Counted from the first letter of the stretch, positions 20,600-31,385 are shown. The stretch is 33,794 nucleotides of DNA from Lentinus brumalis (GCA_001792895.1 MARA01000100.1:1-33794); one strand, 5' to 3'. The notes: a model not told the origin generated them from the sequence alone. Numbers and translations are program-made.

Positions 20600-21247
20600 T
20601 CAGGCAACGACGGAAGGAGCGGACTGACTCGAAACCAAAGCAATAGCAATACGTACGATCAGGACAACGACGACGATAGTCGCCGACCCAACTGAGGCGT
20701 GGATCATGAGCCGTCGCCGCGCACTGCCTTCCTCAGTGCCTGGTGTATCAACATCGTTGTAGACGGGAACCCCGCCCGAAGGCAGAAGCTCCGACACGAG
20801 GGGAAGGGCAGGAGGTAGGGGTGAGCGTGGATACGATGCCACCGGCGAATACGGGGGCGCTGGGGGATACGACGGTGCCGGGATATGCGAAGCAGCCGGG
20901 GGTTCCAGAACCGCCGTGAAGTGCTCACCGCGGTCGCGTAGCGGCCCCGTGGCGGCAGTGTCTGACGAAGGAGCCTGCTAACATGGTAAGTCAGAGGCGA
21001 TACGAGACCAGACACGGTAGGATCTGCTGCATACCTCGCTGATAACACTCACTCCTGCAGCACGAGGGCTAGACGATCGCTCATCGTCCGCGGGGACGGA
21101 AGAATATGGAGGAGGAGGATCGATGGAGGAGGACTCGACGTCGGGGCTAGCGGCGCGAGCGAACGTCGGTTCCCTGGGGAGAGGGCGGAGAGGGATGAGG
21201 AGTGAAGTGGTAGATGAAGACATTGTGGACGACAACGAGGACGACAT
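20600..21247 (-). CDS. PPxY-motif, C-terminally anchored membrane protein, paralogue 1
   Basis: Exon 1 21053-21247 and exon 2 20600-20974 are separated by a 78-nt intron (GTGAGT...GCAG). The product has 189 residues. It begins MSSSLSSTMSSSTTSLL. A PLPREP block follows at about residues 27-32, and a DPPPPYSS motif at about 45-52 fits the PPxY ligand of WW domains. Exon 2 is rich in P, Y and S (SYPPAPPYSP). Near the C-terminus one hydrophobic helix (ATIVVVVLIVRIAIALV) is followed by about 11 residues, so the protein looks tail-anchored with a cytosolic N-terminus. PPxY proteins of this type elsewhere recruit Rsp5/NEDD4-type ubiquitin ligases to membranes. That role is an inference here. Its duplicate lies at 22683-23248. 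Confidence 0.7.
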
Positions 21248-22682
21248 CGACAGAGCCGAAACAACACACACAGCTTGAGGCGTGGAGAGGGGTATGTGGT
21301 GGAAGGACAGCGCGACGGCGGTCCAGGGGAGGACGACCGGGCACCAGCAGTAGAGACTCACCTCGGTATATGAACCTTCCTCTGCTTGCCCTAATTGCAT
21401 CGCAAACCTTCGTGTAGCCAGGGTCCTGCGTGGACGGCGAACAGGTGTCAGACCCCACCCGGTAGGATGGAAGACAGAGAAGCGGATGGCTTTGATCGAA
21501 GCTCGTTGAAGCTACAGCGAAGTCAAAGCAAAAAAGACGTCGACGATGCGATGGATCGGCGGGCGAGTGCGGCGAGCCTGCAACATGGCGAGGAACAGGG
21601 GTGACTGCCTGGGCTTCATAGTCTGTGGCGGCAAAGAGTCCATGATACTGGAGACGGCCTGGGGACGGACACGGGCGAGTGCAGTCGGTTTTGGACGAAT
21701 TGGGATGAGCAAAATGTAAAGACGCCGAGTACCCGATGTTCTGGGACCCGCACGGCGTGCGCAGGCCTGCGTGCAGTTATCGGCGGCCGTGCGTAGACCC
21801 GTCTTCGTGTGGACACGAGTCACCGGGATATACTTACAGCAGCTGACAGGTAGAGAAAACAGACACAACAGACATGACAGGGATCCCGGCACTTCGGGCA
21901 GGACAACAGGTATGATATCAATAGCAGGGGACTTCGCCACACGAGGTTACATATCGACCAGGCTTCAGGCTGAACCGCAAACGCTTGGCCGGTCGCGCTC
22001 CTAACGCGGGCATGTCTAACGTGAGAGTTGTTTTCGGGGTGACAGACTGATACGACCACTCTCTGATCGCGCAGAGACACCACGCTACCGTCACACTCTT
22101 TCTACGGGCCGCGCGTCGATGCGACTCTACTTATATGGCTGCTGCTTGACGCGTAATTTGCTATTATAATATATGGGCCGCGCGCACTCCCATCGCGAAG
22201 GTCTGCAACGGCCGATCGCCCATCCGCGGACATGTCAGACTGCAAATGCAACCCGGATTCCTGTCTCTCAAAGGGTAAGAAGCCATCTCTGTAGCTAAGT
22301 GTGCAACTTGGAGGTTACTGTCGCCGCCCTAGTTCTCCGATATTCACGGGGACGGACTGTATCCATCTTATCTTATCTGTCCTCAGATAAGCGACGTCAC
22401 GGAAGCGACGAGAAGCTACGGTACTTCCCGCTAACAGAAGGTTAAACAGGGCAAGAAAGACGGTGTGGCATTTTTCGCTCATACATGCCAAGCTATGATA
22501 CAGCGATGCGCGTTGAGATATCTACAGAAATTGCTACAGGCACTCAGATAAGTATGTATATACAAGAATTGCTGCGAGAGATGTAAGTATAACGGGACGA
22601 CATAATCAAGCTGACAGTGAAAGCCAGTGTGCAGTCGTAAGAAGAACGCTAGTCAGTACATGCGACGGAAGGACGGAAGGGA
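21248..22682. other. Spacer between the duplicated genes
   Basis: It carries the duplicated upstream region of paralogue 1 (to about 21750), then unique sequence. Around 22105-22185 the word GGGCCGCGCG appears twice, flanking an AT-rich patch with TATAATATA. This could be a promoter, but no start codon was tied to it. Confidence 0.35.
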
Positions 22683-23248
22683 TCAGGATATGCGGGTGGA
22701 TGTGGACGGGACGGTAGCGAGCGCAATACGTATAGTCAAGAGGATCGCGAGGATGAACGCCAACAGCACGAGAGCAAGAACCGCAGCCCGCTGCGGAACG
22801 TTGACTGCATTGTTGCCGTGCGCATCAACAGCAGTATAGGTGTTAAGACTGGGGGCAGACACAGACTGCGGCATCAATGGAAGGGTGGCAGGGATGGCAG
22901 GGGGTGGATAGGACACCATCGGCACTTCGCCCGGCGTGTCGCTGTCGAGTCTGGAGATCGCGGCGGAGTCGACCGCCTGTTGCGTAGTTGGTCAGAGATG
23001 GTGAAGGACGAGGGTGAGTAATGACATACCCCAGAAGGGCCAGCGTCGGAAAGAGTGGGAATTTGATAGTCCTCGGTGGACAGCAGCGAGTAGGGAGGTG
23101 GAGGCTCCGAGTGCTCAGCTTGGTCATCGGAGGAGAGGACGCATGCGGGGGCTGGCTGCGTGATGTTGGGCTCCCTTGGAAGTGGGCAGAGAGGACCGAG
23201 GACCGACGTGGTAGAGGGGGACATCAAAGGTGGCGTCGGGAATGACAT
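22683..23248 (-). CDS. PPxY-motif, C-terminally anchored membrane protein, paralogue 2
   Basis: Exon 1 23030-23248 and exon 2 22683-22976 are joined by a 53-nt intron (GTATGT...ACAG) at the same place as in paralogue 1. The product has 170 residues. It begins MSFPTPPLMSPSTTSVL. It shares PLPREPNITQPAPA with its neighbour's PLPREPTFARAASP, and carries EPPPPYSLL at about residues 48-56. A single C-terminal hydrophobic helix (AAVLALVLLAFILAILL) is followed by a short TIRIALATVPSTSTRIS tail. Sequence outside these blocks has diverged strongly, while the motif, the intron and the anchor are kept. This suggests selection on the motif and topology. The proposed role as a membrane adaptor for a WW-domain ubiquitin ligase is inferred. 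Confidence 0.7.
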
Positions 23249-25043
23249 CGAGGGAGCTGAGAGGATGCGAACGTACGAATCTGTAGAGTGTATGGTTTGC
23301 AGCACAGGGTGGGCGATTCGCAGCGTGGGTGGGCGATTCGCAGCGGGAGGGAACCACCGCGGGCGAGACATACGGGACGTACCTCTACATATTCTCTCTG
23401 CTACTCCATCGCCCGGGTCGTCCTCCTCGCAATTTGCCTATCCAGTGTTGCGCATCGACGGCGAACAGGTGTCAGCTTCCAGGTCGTAGGATGGAAGTCG
23501 GAGAAGTGGGCGGCTTTGATGGAAGTTCGATGAAGCTAGAACGAAGCCAGAGCAAAAAGAAAAGGGGCGACCTGCGCTGAACCGCCTGCCGACTGCGGCG
23601 GTTCCACAACTTGGTGGGCATAGCGGTTGAGAGCGTGTGGCGGTCGACATTGGTGAGGAGACGACCGAGGGGAGCAGGACGACTGGAAGGCGGGAGCACT
23701 GGGCAGTGGGCGGGCGAGGGAACGCGGTCGAAAGTATACAAACACGGATAGCTGAGATTGAAAAGACGCCGGTGTGTAATACCAATGTTCTGGGACCAGA
23801 GCGCAGTCATCCGGCCCGTTCGTAGCCCCACCATGCACTTCGTGTCCATCAATCACCCTGTGATCGGAGAACTGCAAAGAACTCACGAGAGGCAGTACTA
23901 CTAGGCAAGTACTCGCGGTCACCATTCTTGAAGATGCGGCCGTAGGCTGCTCGTCTCGCGGAATCCTGCATGACCAACTCTCGACGTGGCTCGCCGTTCT
24001 CCATCATATACACGCGCCCGCCACCACCTGCCAGTGGGCCGCCCCTCCCCGCATTACCAGGCTAGCAAGCTACGATCCGCCGATTCGTCGGTTCGCGAGT
24101 GGGATGTGCTGCAGTCACGGTGTCCTCTATACGGTCGGACGCGGTTCCATCCGGTTTCTGCAGAGAAATGACATAGTTGGCTCGCCCTCATCACGCGCGA
24201 CCTATCCCTCTTCTCCGCGTAACGGGTCTCTCCCGCCGTACACTCGAACCTCAGCTCTAAGTCCGAGCACACGTGCTGAGCATCCTTGTTAGTGCTGTAT
24301 CGAGACCCACCTCAGCGAGTACGCGTCTGGTTGTGCCGATAGAGACGGCTCGATGTGCCAGCTACTCCTTCATGCGGGTCCGGCTGCATGACACACTGTT
24401 AGCGATTCTCACTTCCCTGAATCGCAGATTAGCGCGGCTATGATAATGACGTCGTATAACGTACATGGTAGCCGGCCATCCTGATCGGAGAGCACCCGCC
24501 CAGCTCCTCCCGAGATCGCGTCACCCACAACTAGTGATGCACCAGGAACTGGGTCTATGTACAGAGTGTCCGCCACGCGCGGAGAGTTTCGTAATGGAGT
24601 TGCAGCCCTAAGCTCTCATCAGCATCCTGCAACAGGTCATATTCGTCATCAGAAGATACAAATACTATTACAGACCATGTTGCCAACGGTGAGCAGCACC
24701 GGGAATTAGGTCACGCTTGCGGCGCACCATCGTTCAATTTTGTAAACGTGTACATGCCTATAGGCATTGTGACCCGAAGTCTATGTAGTTGCAAGACTCG
24801 AATTAGCGACAACCCCATACAGGAACCAATGCACATCAGAACCGCCGATGAGAGGGGCGAGGTGCTGATTATAAACGCACCTATCCACCACGTTTCGACC
24901 AAGAAGTCACCTCCCAATTCCAAGTATCGCGGCCTACGCCAAGGATGATGGCAAGCACGGCTATGCGTAGAAGAGTAAGGATCAACATCACAGTCGTCTA
25001 TACATGCACTGAAGCGCCACATCAGCAAATGCAGTTCGTACAG
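23249..25043. other. Long gene-poor stretch
   Basis: The first 540 bp are the duplicated upstream region of paralogue 2. They include a 20-bp tandem repeat (23308-23347, unit GGGTGGGCGATTCGCAGCGT). From 23800 to 25000 I see only short frames with no motif. An exon of family X copy 3 may lie just before 25044. Confidence 0.4.
23308..23347 (+). repeat. 20-bp tandem repeat, two copies
   Basis: GGGTGGGCGATTCGCAGCGT is repeated directly with almost no change. It lies upstream of the paralogue 2 start and is absent from the matching place in block 1. Confidence 0.8.
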
Positions 25044-25558
25044 GCGTACAGGTTCCCAATGTTAGCATCCGCCGACATGCGCCCGTACTAGTGGAACGCT
25101 ATGAAGGTGTCGATAGCAGAGACGTGCCAAGACTCACCCGCGAGTGGTCCATAGAAGGGGTGGAGCGTATATTCACCGTAGACGTACCTGGGATCAGAAC
25201 CGGTCAATATCTCACCAACAGGACGCGCTTCCAGGTATACGTCCGGATCAATCCTGACGGCAACGGTGCATTCAATCAAGCCCTCCAGAACCTTGCCGTT
25301 CGTGGAGCTCTCGATGTGTATGCGGAGTTCATTGTCTTTCGCCGAGACCATGACGGGACACGTCTGTTGAATATGAGGCGGGTTGATGTTAGCATTGCCG
25401 AGTCAGCCGTGATCACGTACGTGTCTGCATACTGCCAATCACTGCGGATATCCGACTGAACGTTTTGCAGGATCGCAACACTGTTGATTGCGACAGGAGG
25501 AAGAGTCGCGCACGCCCGAGGGGTCAGCAGACAGGTACCGGGCGGACAATTGCCATAG
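25044..25558 (+). CDS. Family X protein, copy 3 (5' end unresolved)
   Basis: The exon from about 25044 (after a GTACAG acceptor-like site) to 25416 is joined to 25471-25558 by a 54-nt GT-AG intron (GTACGT...TTGCAG). TAG is at 25556-25558. The open frame extends upstream without an ATG in context, so a first exon is probably missing from this model. The visible protein reads VPNVSIRRHAPVLVERYEG, then R-E-W-S-I-E-G, then F-Q-V-Y-V, then A-F-N-Q-A-L-Q-N-L, then A-E-F-I-V, and then the intron-spanning VIT-IATLLIATGG. These blocks match copy 1 (525-1390) in the same order, with the last intron at the same position and phase. No known domain is recognised. It is the best-preserved copy for defining the family. 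Confidence 0.58.
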
Positions 25559-26067
25559 GACTGCATGCACCCACAACTCCTGCATCAGCCTCTTTCGCAA
25601 ACATTGTAGATTGGTACTCCCATCAGAACTTCACTGTTAAACCGCCTCCTGTACTTCATTTTGCACCGACGTAGCTGTACACCGGACCTGCGATTTCATT
25701 GTCGAATATGTAACACGCTGCGACCTGGCTGAGGTGGTGTGCATGTATGCATTTGAAGACCTGCATTCGGATAATGCATAGCGCAGTCAGTGCGGTGAAC
25801 AGAAATATTGATGAGAAAGGTACTTGCGTATGTGACCTGTGCTCTAGGCTCCCATTTACTCGTCATTCCGCGTGTCGCAGATCCATGCTGCGACGACCAC
25901 AGGCAGGATTCACTTTAGTGAATTCACGCAAGAAGAATGAGGATACGACGAGTCGATACAGGTGGACATGTGCCAAGGAAAGACATTCCAACGCTTCAGC
26001 AGATGGTGGGGTTCTGGAGCTTCGAGAGGTAATGGACATCGGCGGAGCTCTACTACCTAGTAATCCA
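25559..26067. other. Intergenic, no gene seen
   Basis: Spacer between convergent genes (family X copy 3 and the gene ending at 26068). The open frames here lack any recognisable pattern. Confidence 0.4.
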
Positions 26068-27840
26068 CTACATGCCACTCTTCCGTGTGTTCTTACGATC
26101 ACGGAGTGTCCGCGAGCTAGACTCCTCAGCGTGAGCGGGGCGCTCGGTGCTCGCTCGACGCTTCCGGCTCGCTTTCTTCTTTGGGCTAGGAGTGGGCGTC
26201 GGCGGCGGCGAGGACCCGACGTCCGTGTTTGTGTCTGGGGCCGCGCTGCGGCCAGCAGAGATCATCGGGAGGGTACGACTACGAGGCTGCAAAACGATCA
26301 TCAGCACAACGCACTTCACTGAACAGGTGGAACATACGGTTCGATCCTCGACCTGCGCGTCCACCTCGTTGATTACCAGATCACCGATACCTCCGACAGT
26401 GACGGTCTCCCTGCGTGGCGTGTACGGCTCACGGAGTCCACCACCATCTTCTGCTGCTCCACCTTGTCCATCGCTGACCAGATCGTCTTTGCTCGCGGCT
26501 CTCCCCACACCATCTCCGTCTGCATAGGCATCGTCTTCGTAGGCATCGTCTGTGCTTATCGACGATGAGACAATCGCCCGTGCCCAGGCGAGGAATCCTC
26601 TAGATCGCGACGCAGGTTGCGGTAGCGCTGTGCATCCAGAGGCCCAAACTGAACTTCATTGTTGGCAACCGGGTTCTCCTCTCGAAGGACGGGAGGCCCA
26701 TTCAACCCAAACATGGGGAAGTCCTCGCCTACGGGTGCTGAGCAAAAGGTATGACATACAAATGGTGTTCACGTACCAATGGCGATCTCATCTCCCGCAA
26801 TCAGACGACTCCGTGGCTGCATCTCCTCCTCGTCAGGGACAAAGCTGTGCACCTCGCCAAGAAGGTCGGTAGACACTCTCCCAACCCGAACAAACTCCAA
26901 CGGTACGAACTTCGTGATCCAGTTCTTGGTACCGATGAAGATTTCAACGACGAAGCTGAACCACATGAGATCGCCTAGCTTGGGATAGGGAGGCTGGCAC
27001 TCCTTCATCGGACGTAACTTGCCGTCACGGGGTTCGTAGAACGCTGGGCGTTCTGGATTGGCGAAATATTCTTTTGGCTTCGCCGTTGCCTGAGCAATCC
27101 AATCGTGCAACTCGTACTGGATCCCGGCCTCCCTCACGCGCGTGTAAGGCGTCCGTTTGCAGAAGACCTGAGAAGTCAGAATAAAAATGTTGTCGTTACC
27201 CTCCGCGCCGCTCTGCCAGACTCGGCGGTCCTTCTTGTGAATGTTGAAGTCCTTCTCTTTGCTGACCAGCTCCTCGAACCCTGAGGTCTACGTTAACAAC
27301 CGAGTGTCATGCAATGCGAACAGACTGACCTTCTGCGCGACCCATAGTCCCTTGTCCTTCTCAGTATCGAGTGCGTACGAGAATTGACACAGATTATTTG
27401 GTGTTGCTTGACTGGAAGTACGATTAATATGGGGTGACTGCATGGCGATGTCTGAGACGTACATTCTCTCTTCGGCGAGGTGTTCTGGTGCAGGGTGGCC
27501 GATGGGTACGAAGTTGCCGGTTTCGAGGTCAGAATTCCACCGCCACAGCCCGACGCTAGTGAAGACTGCCTCGCGCTTCGTGCCTCGATGAGTGAGCTAT
27601 AAATGTGGCGAATGAACACGAGTCGCTGCGGAAGACTTATGGTGACGCTGCCAACTTACCACCCACCGTGGCGCAAACTGATGATGTGCGCTAATCATCG
27701 GCTTTGATTCTGGGTCTACCAGGCTTTGGGGCATCTTCGAGCTTGATGTAGTTCTTACCGGAGCCCAAGTTGACGTTCTTGAAGAATTGGAGGGCCCTCT
27801 GAAGGTCCTCTTCCGTTTCGATATAGTTACCGAGCGACAT
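26068..27840 (-). CDS. Seven-exon protein of unknown function, with one apparent frame break
   Basis: Exons 27759-27840, 27660-27709, 27463-27596, 27330-27411, 26777-27287, 26338-26728 and 26068-26286 are joined by GT-AG introns of 42-63 nt. The N-terminus starts MSLGNYIETEEDLQRALQFF. It passes through HHQFAPRWVLTHRGTKREAV and LWRWNSDLETGNFVPIGHP into a large globular core (REAGIQYELHDWIAQATAKP, GDLMWFSFVVEIFIG, KFVPLEFVRVG). The last third is acidic (TDDAYEDDAYADGD), then Pro/Lys-rich (PPPTPTPSPKKKASRKRRAS) like a nuclear localisation signal, ending RDRKNTRKSGM. Exon 6 is one base short. The frame changes at about 26600-26612 between RYRNLRRDL and WARAIVSSS. With one more base the gene would have 490 codons. 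The family looks familiar from polypores, but I know no function for it. Nuclear location is inferred from the basic tail. Confidence 0.68.
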
Positions 27841-28691
27841 GGCGAGGACTGTGGACAAGAGGGACGGGTTCAATCATATGTTAGCAACACTGATCTTCCT
27901 TTTGAACGAATGGACCGCTCACGGGCGATGGACCATCTCTAACAGCTTCGCTGAACCGGGCTCGCTACACAAACAATGTCACACGAAGGAGCAGACGATT
28001 GGGATGGGCATGCTCACATGGAATGACATCATTGGACATCGAGTGTTCCGGTAACCTACGGATCTAGCTATCCGCTAGCGATGTCGCCTCATTGTCCGCA
28101 TCACGGATTGTCGAGTACTTAATGATGCGCCGTGAAGAGGACATTCGAGAAGGGTGCCTGAACGCCACGATGCTACGAACTTAGCGGGCTTCTTGCACTG
28201 CCATCGGCGGCGTGCGGAGTCCAACACATGACGATCGCCAATGAGACCGGACATCTGATTGAGGAACTCTCTGTGCCCGTGTTATATCGCATCAAGTGTC
28301 AAGGCCACATGGCGCTGAGAAGACAAACTGCCATACGTGCACAGTCAACGACCACGTAACGTGTTCTGTCGACGCGCTTCCGGATTCGAGACAAAATACA
28401 GGGTCCAGACTCACAGAGTACTCCATGGCGTGACTTGAGCTTTGCATCGTCATGCATTCCGCTGAGAGCGGATACAACGAATGGGATAGATTAGACCCCA
28501 TTGGAATGTGCGCCTCCGACGAGGAGACGTCAAGCACAACACGCGACATGATCGCAAATGACCTGGTGTAAGAGTACGAGACAACATTGAACACAGCGCT
28601 ATGCATCAGATGGCACAGTGACTGCAAACTAAGCCACAGGGAAAGATAAAAGGGTCCGCGATACATCCGCGACAATCAACGGAAGCTCGCC
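27841..28691. other. Divergent intergenic region
   Basis: It lies between the minus-strand gene starting at 27840 and the plus-strand gene starting at 28692, so it should hold both promoters. I see no palindrome core and no exon with family support. Confidence 0.4.
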
Positions 28692-29690
28692 ATGCCCATA
28701 CAGTCCAAGATCCCCGCATTACCCCTTGACGTTGTCTCCTACATCATCGAACTCTGCACCCTGCCCACCTTGTCCCGCTTTGCGGCTACTTCCGTCATTG
28801 CGGACAAATTGGTTGCCAGAGAGCTTGACATCCGCCGCGTCCATATCCTTGCCCCGTTCATCAAGGACCAGGACACTTTCCGCAACAAGTTGACCGTCCT
28901 CAACTCCGTGCTGAGCGGTTCTGCTGCGCTCTCTTTATGCACCGCACGCGACGCTTTCCAGCCCAAGGACCTCGACATCTATGTTCCGGCAAACACGGCC
29001 GAAGTGTGGGTGCAGTACCTCACCACAGAGGAGGGCTATCGCGTCCTGAGGCGCATGAATGCAGTTGATGAACATGACATGCAGTACCCCCAATACCATG
29101 GTGGTATCGGACCAATCGTAACCCTGACGCGCGACACCACCACCATCGACATCGTCGAGAGCAACACCGTTTGCGCCACCCTCCCCATCCCCTTCTTCTG
29201 GACTACCGCCGCCATGTCATTCGTTACGGGCACTGGCATCGTCACACTCTTTCCACACCTGCTAGAAGAACATCGTGGTCTCCTTAACCCGGAGCGCAAG
29301 GCGGACTTTGCGCTCGACCCCAGCCTAGGAGAAGCCCAGAATGAAGGAGACCAGCTAGAGATGCTTCTCACCAAGTATCGGTCTCGCGGCTTCGATATTC
29401 GTGACAGCTACCTCGATTGGGCACGCGAGACGGATCCTACTGCCTCCTGCGATGCCCGAGATGCGCCCGCTTGTCCTCTGACCTTCCGATGGGTCGGAGA
29501 CTGGCACACGCTCATGCGTGCATTCGGCTCGGTGGACGTCCGACTGAAGCGCCAGGTGATGGAAGGCATCTTGTCGGAGACCACTACAATCTGGCGAAGG
29601 GGAGGAGAGCCATGCGGGAAGCCTTGCACGGCCCTGAGACGGTTTGTCCCGGCGGAGGTATGGTGTCAAGGGAGGGATCTGGTTGCGTAG
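28692..29690 (+). CDS. F-box-like / nucleotidyltransferase-like protein, copy 1 (single exon)
   Basis: A single uninterrupted frame of 332 residues starts at an ATG in good context (CTCGCCATGCC). Residues 6-50 read like a degenerate F-box (IPALPLDVVSYIIELCTLPT then LSRFAATSV). Residues 74-100 contain SGSAALSLC...PKDLDIYVP. This fits the nucleotidyltransferase signature, a G-S followed by hydrophobic-D-hydrophobic strands, with L-D-I-Y as the metal-binding pair. A later T-T-I-D-I-V-E strand (about 150-156) could supply the third carboxylate. Further on, AAMSFVTGTGIVTLFPH and LTKYRSRGFDIRDSYLDW recur in the copy at 33035. The next gene (29893) is a diverged relative on the same strand, 202 bp away. 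Known F-box proteins act as substrate receptors in SCF ubiquitin ligases. Whether this protein binds Skp1 or transfers nucleotides is not shown. Confidence 0.72.
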   Translation: MPIQSKIPALPLDVVSYIIELCTLPTLSRFAATSVIADKLVARELDIRRVHILAPFIKDQDTFRNKLTVLNSVLSGSAALSLCTARDAFQPKDLDIYVPANTAEVWVQYLTTEEGYRVLRRMNAVDEHDMQYPQYHGGIGPIVTLTRDTTTIDIVESNTVCATLPIPFFWTTAAMSFVTGTGIVTLFPHLLEEHRGLLNPERKADFALDPSLGEAQNEGDQLEMLLTKYRSRGFDIRDSYLDWARETDPTASCDARDAPACPLTFRWVGDWHTLMRAFGSVDVRLKRQVMEGILSETTTIWRRGGEPCGKPCTALRRFVPAEVWCQGRDLVA

Positions 29691-29892
29691 ATCTATGTTC
29701 CGGTCTGTAACAATGCAGTCAGATACATCATCAGTTATGACGAAAGCCGTGCGTGATCCTTCAGAATGGGATATGTAGCCATCACCACCGACCTCTCTGC
29801 AAGACCAAACTTGTCTGACCTTTACATCGTCCCGCCCTGCACCAGCAATGTTCACACAATTCACATCGTGCGTATGATTGCCACGAGGCTGG

Positions 29893-30786
29893 ATGCTCCC
29901 TACTCACAGGACATCAAACAGCCTTACCGTGGATCTGCAAGCCCGTGTCGTAGCCCAGATGGACTTCCCGTCATTGATGATGCTCCGCGCCACGGCTCGT
30001 GCTAGTTACGCTCTAGTGCGCAACGAACTCGACATGTCCCTCGACGATATTCTCACCCCATACGTATCTGATCCCGCCCGGCTGCGCAAAGCCTTGGCTG
30101 AATCAGGCGCGTTTATCGGTGGCTCCGTTGCCCTACGATTCTTCTTGCGCCTCCCTCCCCGTTCCGATGATGAACTCGACATCTTCACATCCTCAGAGTC
30201 CTTTGTCGACATCTTCTATAATCTGCTCTCCTTCCAACACGTCAAACCGGTAGTAGACGTCACACCCCCCGGTCTACATGTTCCCGGAGTCACCTTCTTT
30301 CTCGACCTCGACACCGAGCATGGCCGCCGCATCTCGCTGTTTCGGAGCAGCGGACATTCCCTCCTCCCCATCGCCCGTGCAGTCAATTCGGCGTACACTG
30401 CGTATGTCAACCCGCGACACTTCGGAGTTGTGTGGCCCAAGCTGACATTCGCTATGCGAGCGATGCCGGGCGTGCTTTCCAGCCGCACATCTTACGTATC
30501 CACCGCTGCGCGACGGAATATGGGCATGGACGTCAAACTCTGGCCGTGGATGTGGCCAGACAGTGGTGTCCCCAGGCAACACTGTGCGCGACGACAGTTC
30601 TTGTGCCCAGCGCAGGAACGAACGTTCACAGACGGCGGCGCGTTGTGCGGGTCTTTTGACCCCCTCACTGTCAAGCCCATAGACGTTCGTATTGCATTCC
30701 GCCTGTCATTGCGCGAATGCCGAGGTGACTGCAACGGGCCGCAGGAGCATCTTCGAAGCCGTGTTTCGTTTGTCACAGAGTACTGA
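29893..30786 (+). CDS. F-box-like / nucleotidyltransferase-like protein, copy 2
   Basis: The frame runs from the ATG at 29893 to the TGA at 30784-30786, giving 297 residues. The N-terminus (VVAQMDFPSLMMLRATARAS) aligns with the F-box-like helix of copy 1. GAFIGGSVALRFFL...DDELDIFTSS keeps the G-S and D-E-L-D-I-F signature. The strand expected to hold the third carboxylate reads GRRISLFRSS, with no acidic residue, so catalysis is probably lost. A segment YTAYVNPRHFGVVWPKLTF matches the VTGTGIVTLFP region of copy 1. The last 80 residues are Arg/Cys-rich and less convincing, so an unrecognised intron or a shifted frame after about 30500 is possible. The start could lie in an upstream exon. Confidence 0.62.
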   Translation: MLPTHRTSNSLTVDLQARVVAQMDFPSLMMLRATARASYALVRNELDMSLDDILTPYVSDPARLRKALAESGAFIGGSVALRFFLRLPPRSDDELDIFTSSESFVDIFYNLLSFQHVKPVVDVTPPGLHVPGVTFFLDLDTEHGRRISLFRSSGHSLLPIARAVNSAYTAYVNPRHFGVVWPKLTFAMRAMPGVLSSRTSYVSTAARRNMGMDVKLWPWMWPDSGVPRQHCARRQFLCPAQERTFTDGGALCGSFDPLTVKPIDVRIAFRLSLRECRGDCNGPQEHLRSRVSFVTEY

Positions 30787-30864
30787 GCGGACAGACCGGA
30801 CATGTTCTGCGATGGTGTACACATATTTCTCGCAATCCATGTATTCCAAAGGCCAAATGAATGA

Positions 30865-31385
30865 TTACTGTACAAGCGGAATGCAAATGCAAACGAGAGA
30901 AGCGTCAAACGTTAACATACCTGTGATTCCGTGAGATCTACCATCCAGCATACATGCCTCCCGGTAAGGTTGATGAGCCAGACGTATTTGTCGATGCCTA
31001 CATGTCGCACACCTGGCACGAGTGTCATTTTCTTGGCATTGCCGACGAGAATGCTGTCGAAGGGACATCTCCTCACATGGTCCGTTGACAGAGTCTTGTG
31101 CTCTCCATGTTCTTCTTTGAAACCTCACGACGACTTCAAGCCTGTACAGTATAACTTCAGCAGATGGCCCAGAAACAAGTCAACACACGACACACCTATT
31201 GACGAGAAGACAGTGGGTCCAGTCCATTTGTTTTGCATGGGTAATACTTCGACGCGCTGTGCAGCGTGACGGACGATCCGCCTGATAGGTATCTTGTCAT
31301 ATTCCTGGCCAGGCGCAGCTGTCGTAGCGAGACCGGCAAGCAAGCAAACGTTTGTTGAACGGTTTGCACGAGGGAATAGCCCCAT
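30865..31385 (-). CDS. Small unrecognised protein, three exons, starting inside palindrome C1
   Basis: Exons 31196-31385, 30921-31123 and 30865-30867 (the last is only the stop codon) give 131 residues. Introns are GT-AG (GTGTGT...GTGAG and GTATGT...TACAG). The core is natural-looking: YDKIPIRRIVRHAAQRVEVL, NKWTGPTVFSSIG, then CPFDSILVGNAKKMTLVPG, VGIDKYVWLINLTG and VCWMVDLTESQ. The second half is beta-strand rich, with conserved-looking aromatic residues. The ATG at 31385 is part of the palindrome, so the first six codons are the conserved core (MGLFPR). If that ATG is not used, the start must lie in an upstream exon. The family is not recognised. The two exons join in phase, which supports the model. 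The stop-only exon depends on the second intron. Confidence 0.55.

Larger units (their letters stand above)
20300..23790. repeat. Tandem segmental duplication (about 2 kb period) carrying two paralogous genes
   Basis: Block 1 is about 20300-21750 and block 2 about 22400-23790. Similarity covers the 3' flank (GCTACGGTACTT at about 20315 and 22415), the two paralogous genes, and the upstream region. In the upstream region GACGGCGAACAGGTGTCAG is present at about 21432 and 23457, and the surrounding 130 bp align well. Divergence is uneven, and highest in the coding parts. The blocks are in direct orientation. Confidence 0.7.

Noticed and set aside
24711..25028. Minus-strand frame with hydrophobic stretches, possible membrane protein
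   Set aside because: The hydrophobic segments are short and unconserved, there is no start context, and family X copy 3 begins on the other strand nearby.
27700..27720. Apparent frame break after RPRIKADD in the gene at 26068-27840
   Set aside because: A 49-nt intron with a GTAAGA donor (27758) and a CCCAG acceptor (27710) restores the frame, so no mutation is needed.
28292..28675. 127-codon minus-strand frame in the divergent promoter region
   Set aside because: Low-complexity Ser/Met-rich translation, no motif and no family member. More likely chance.
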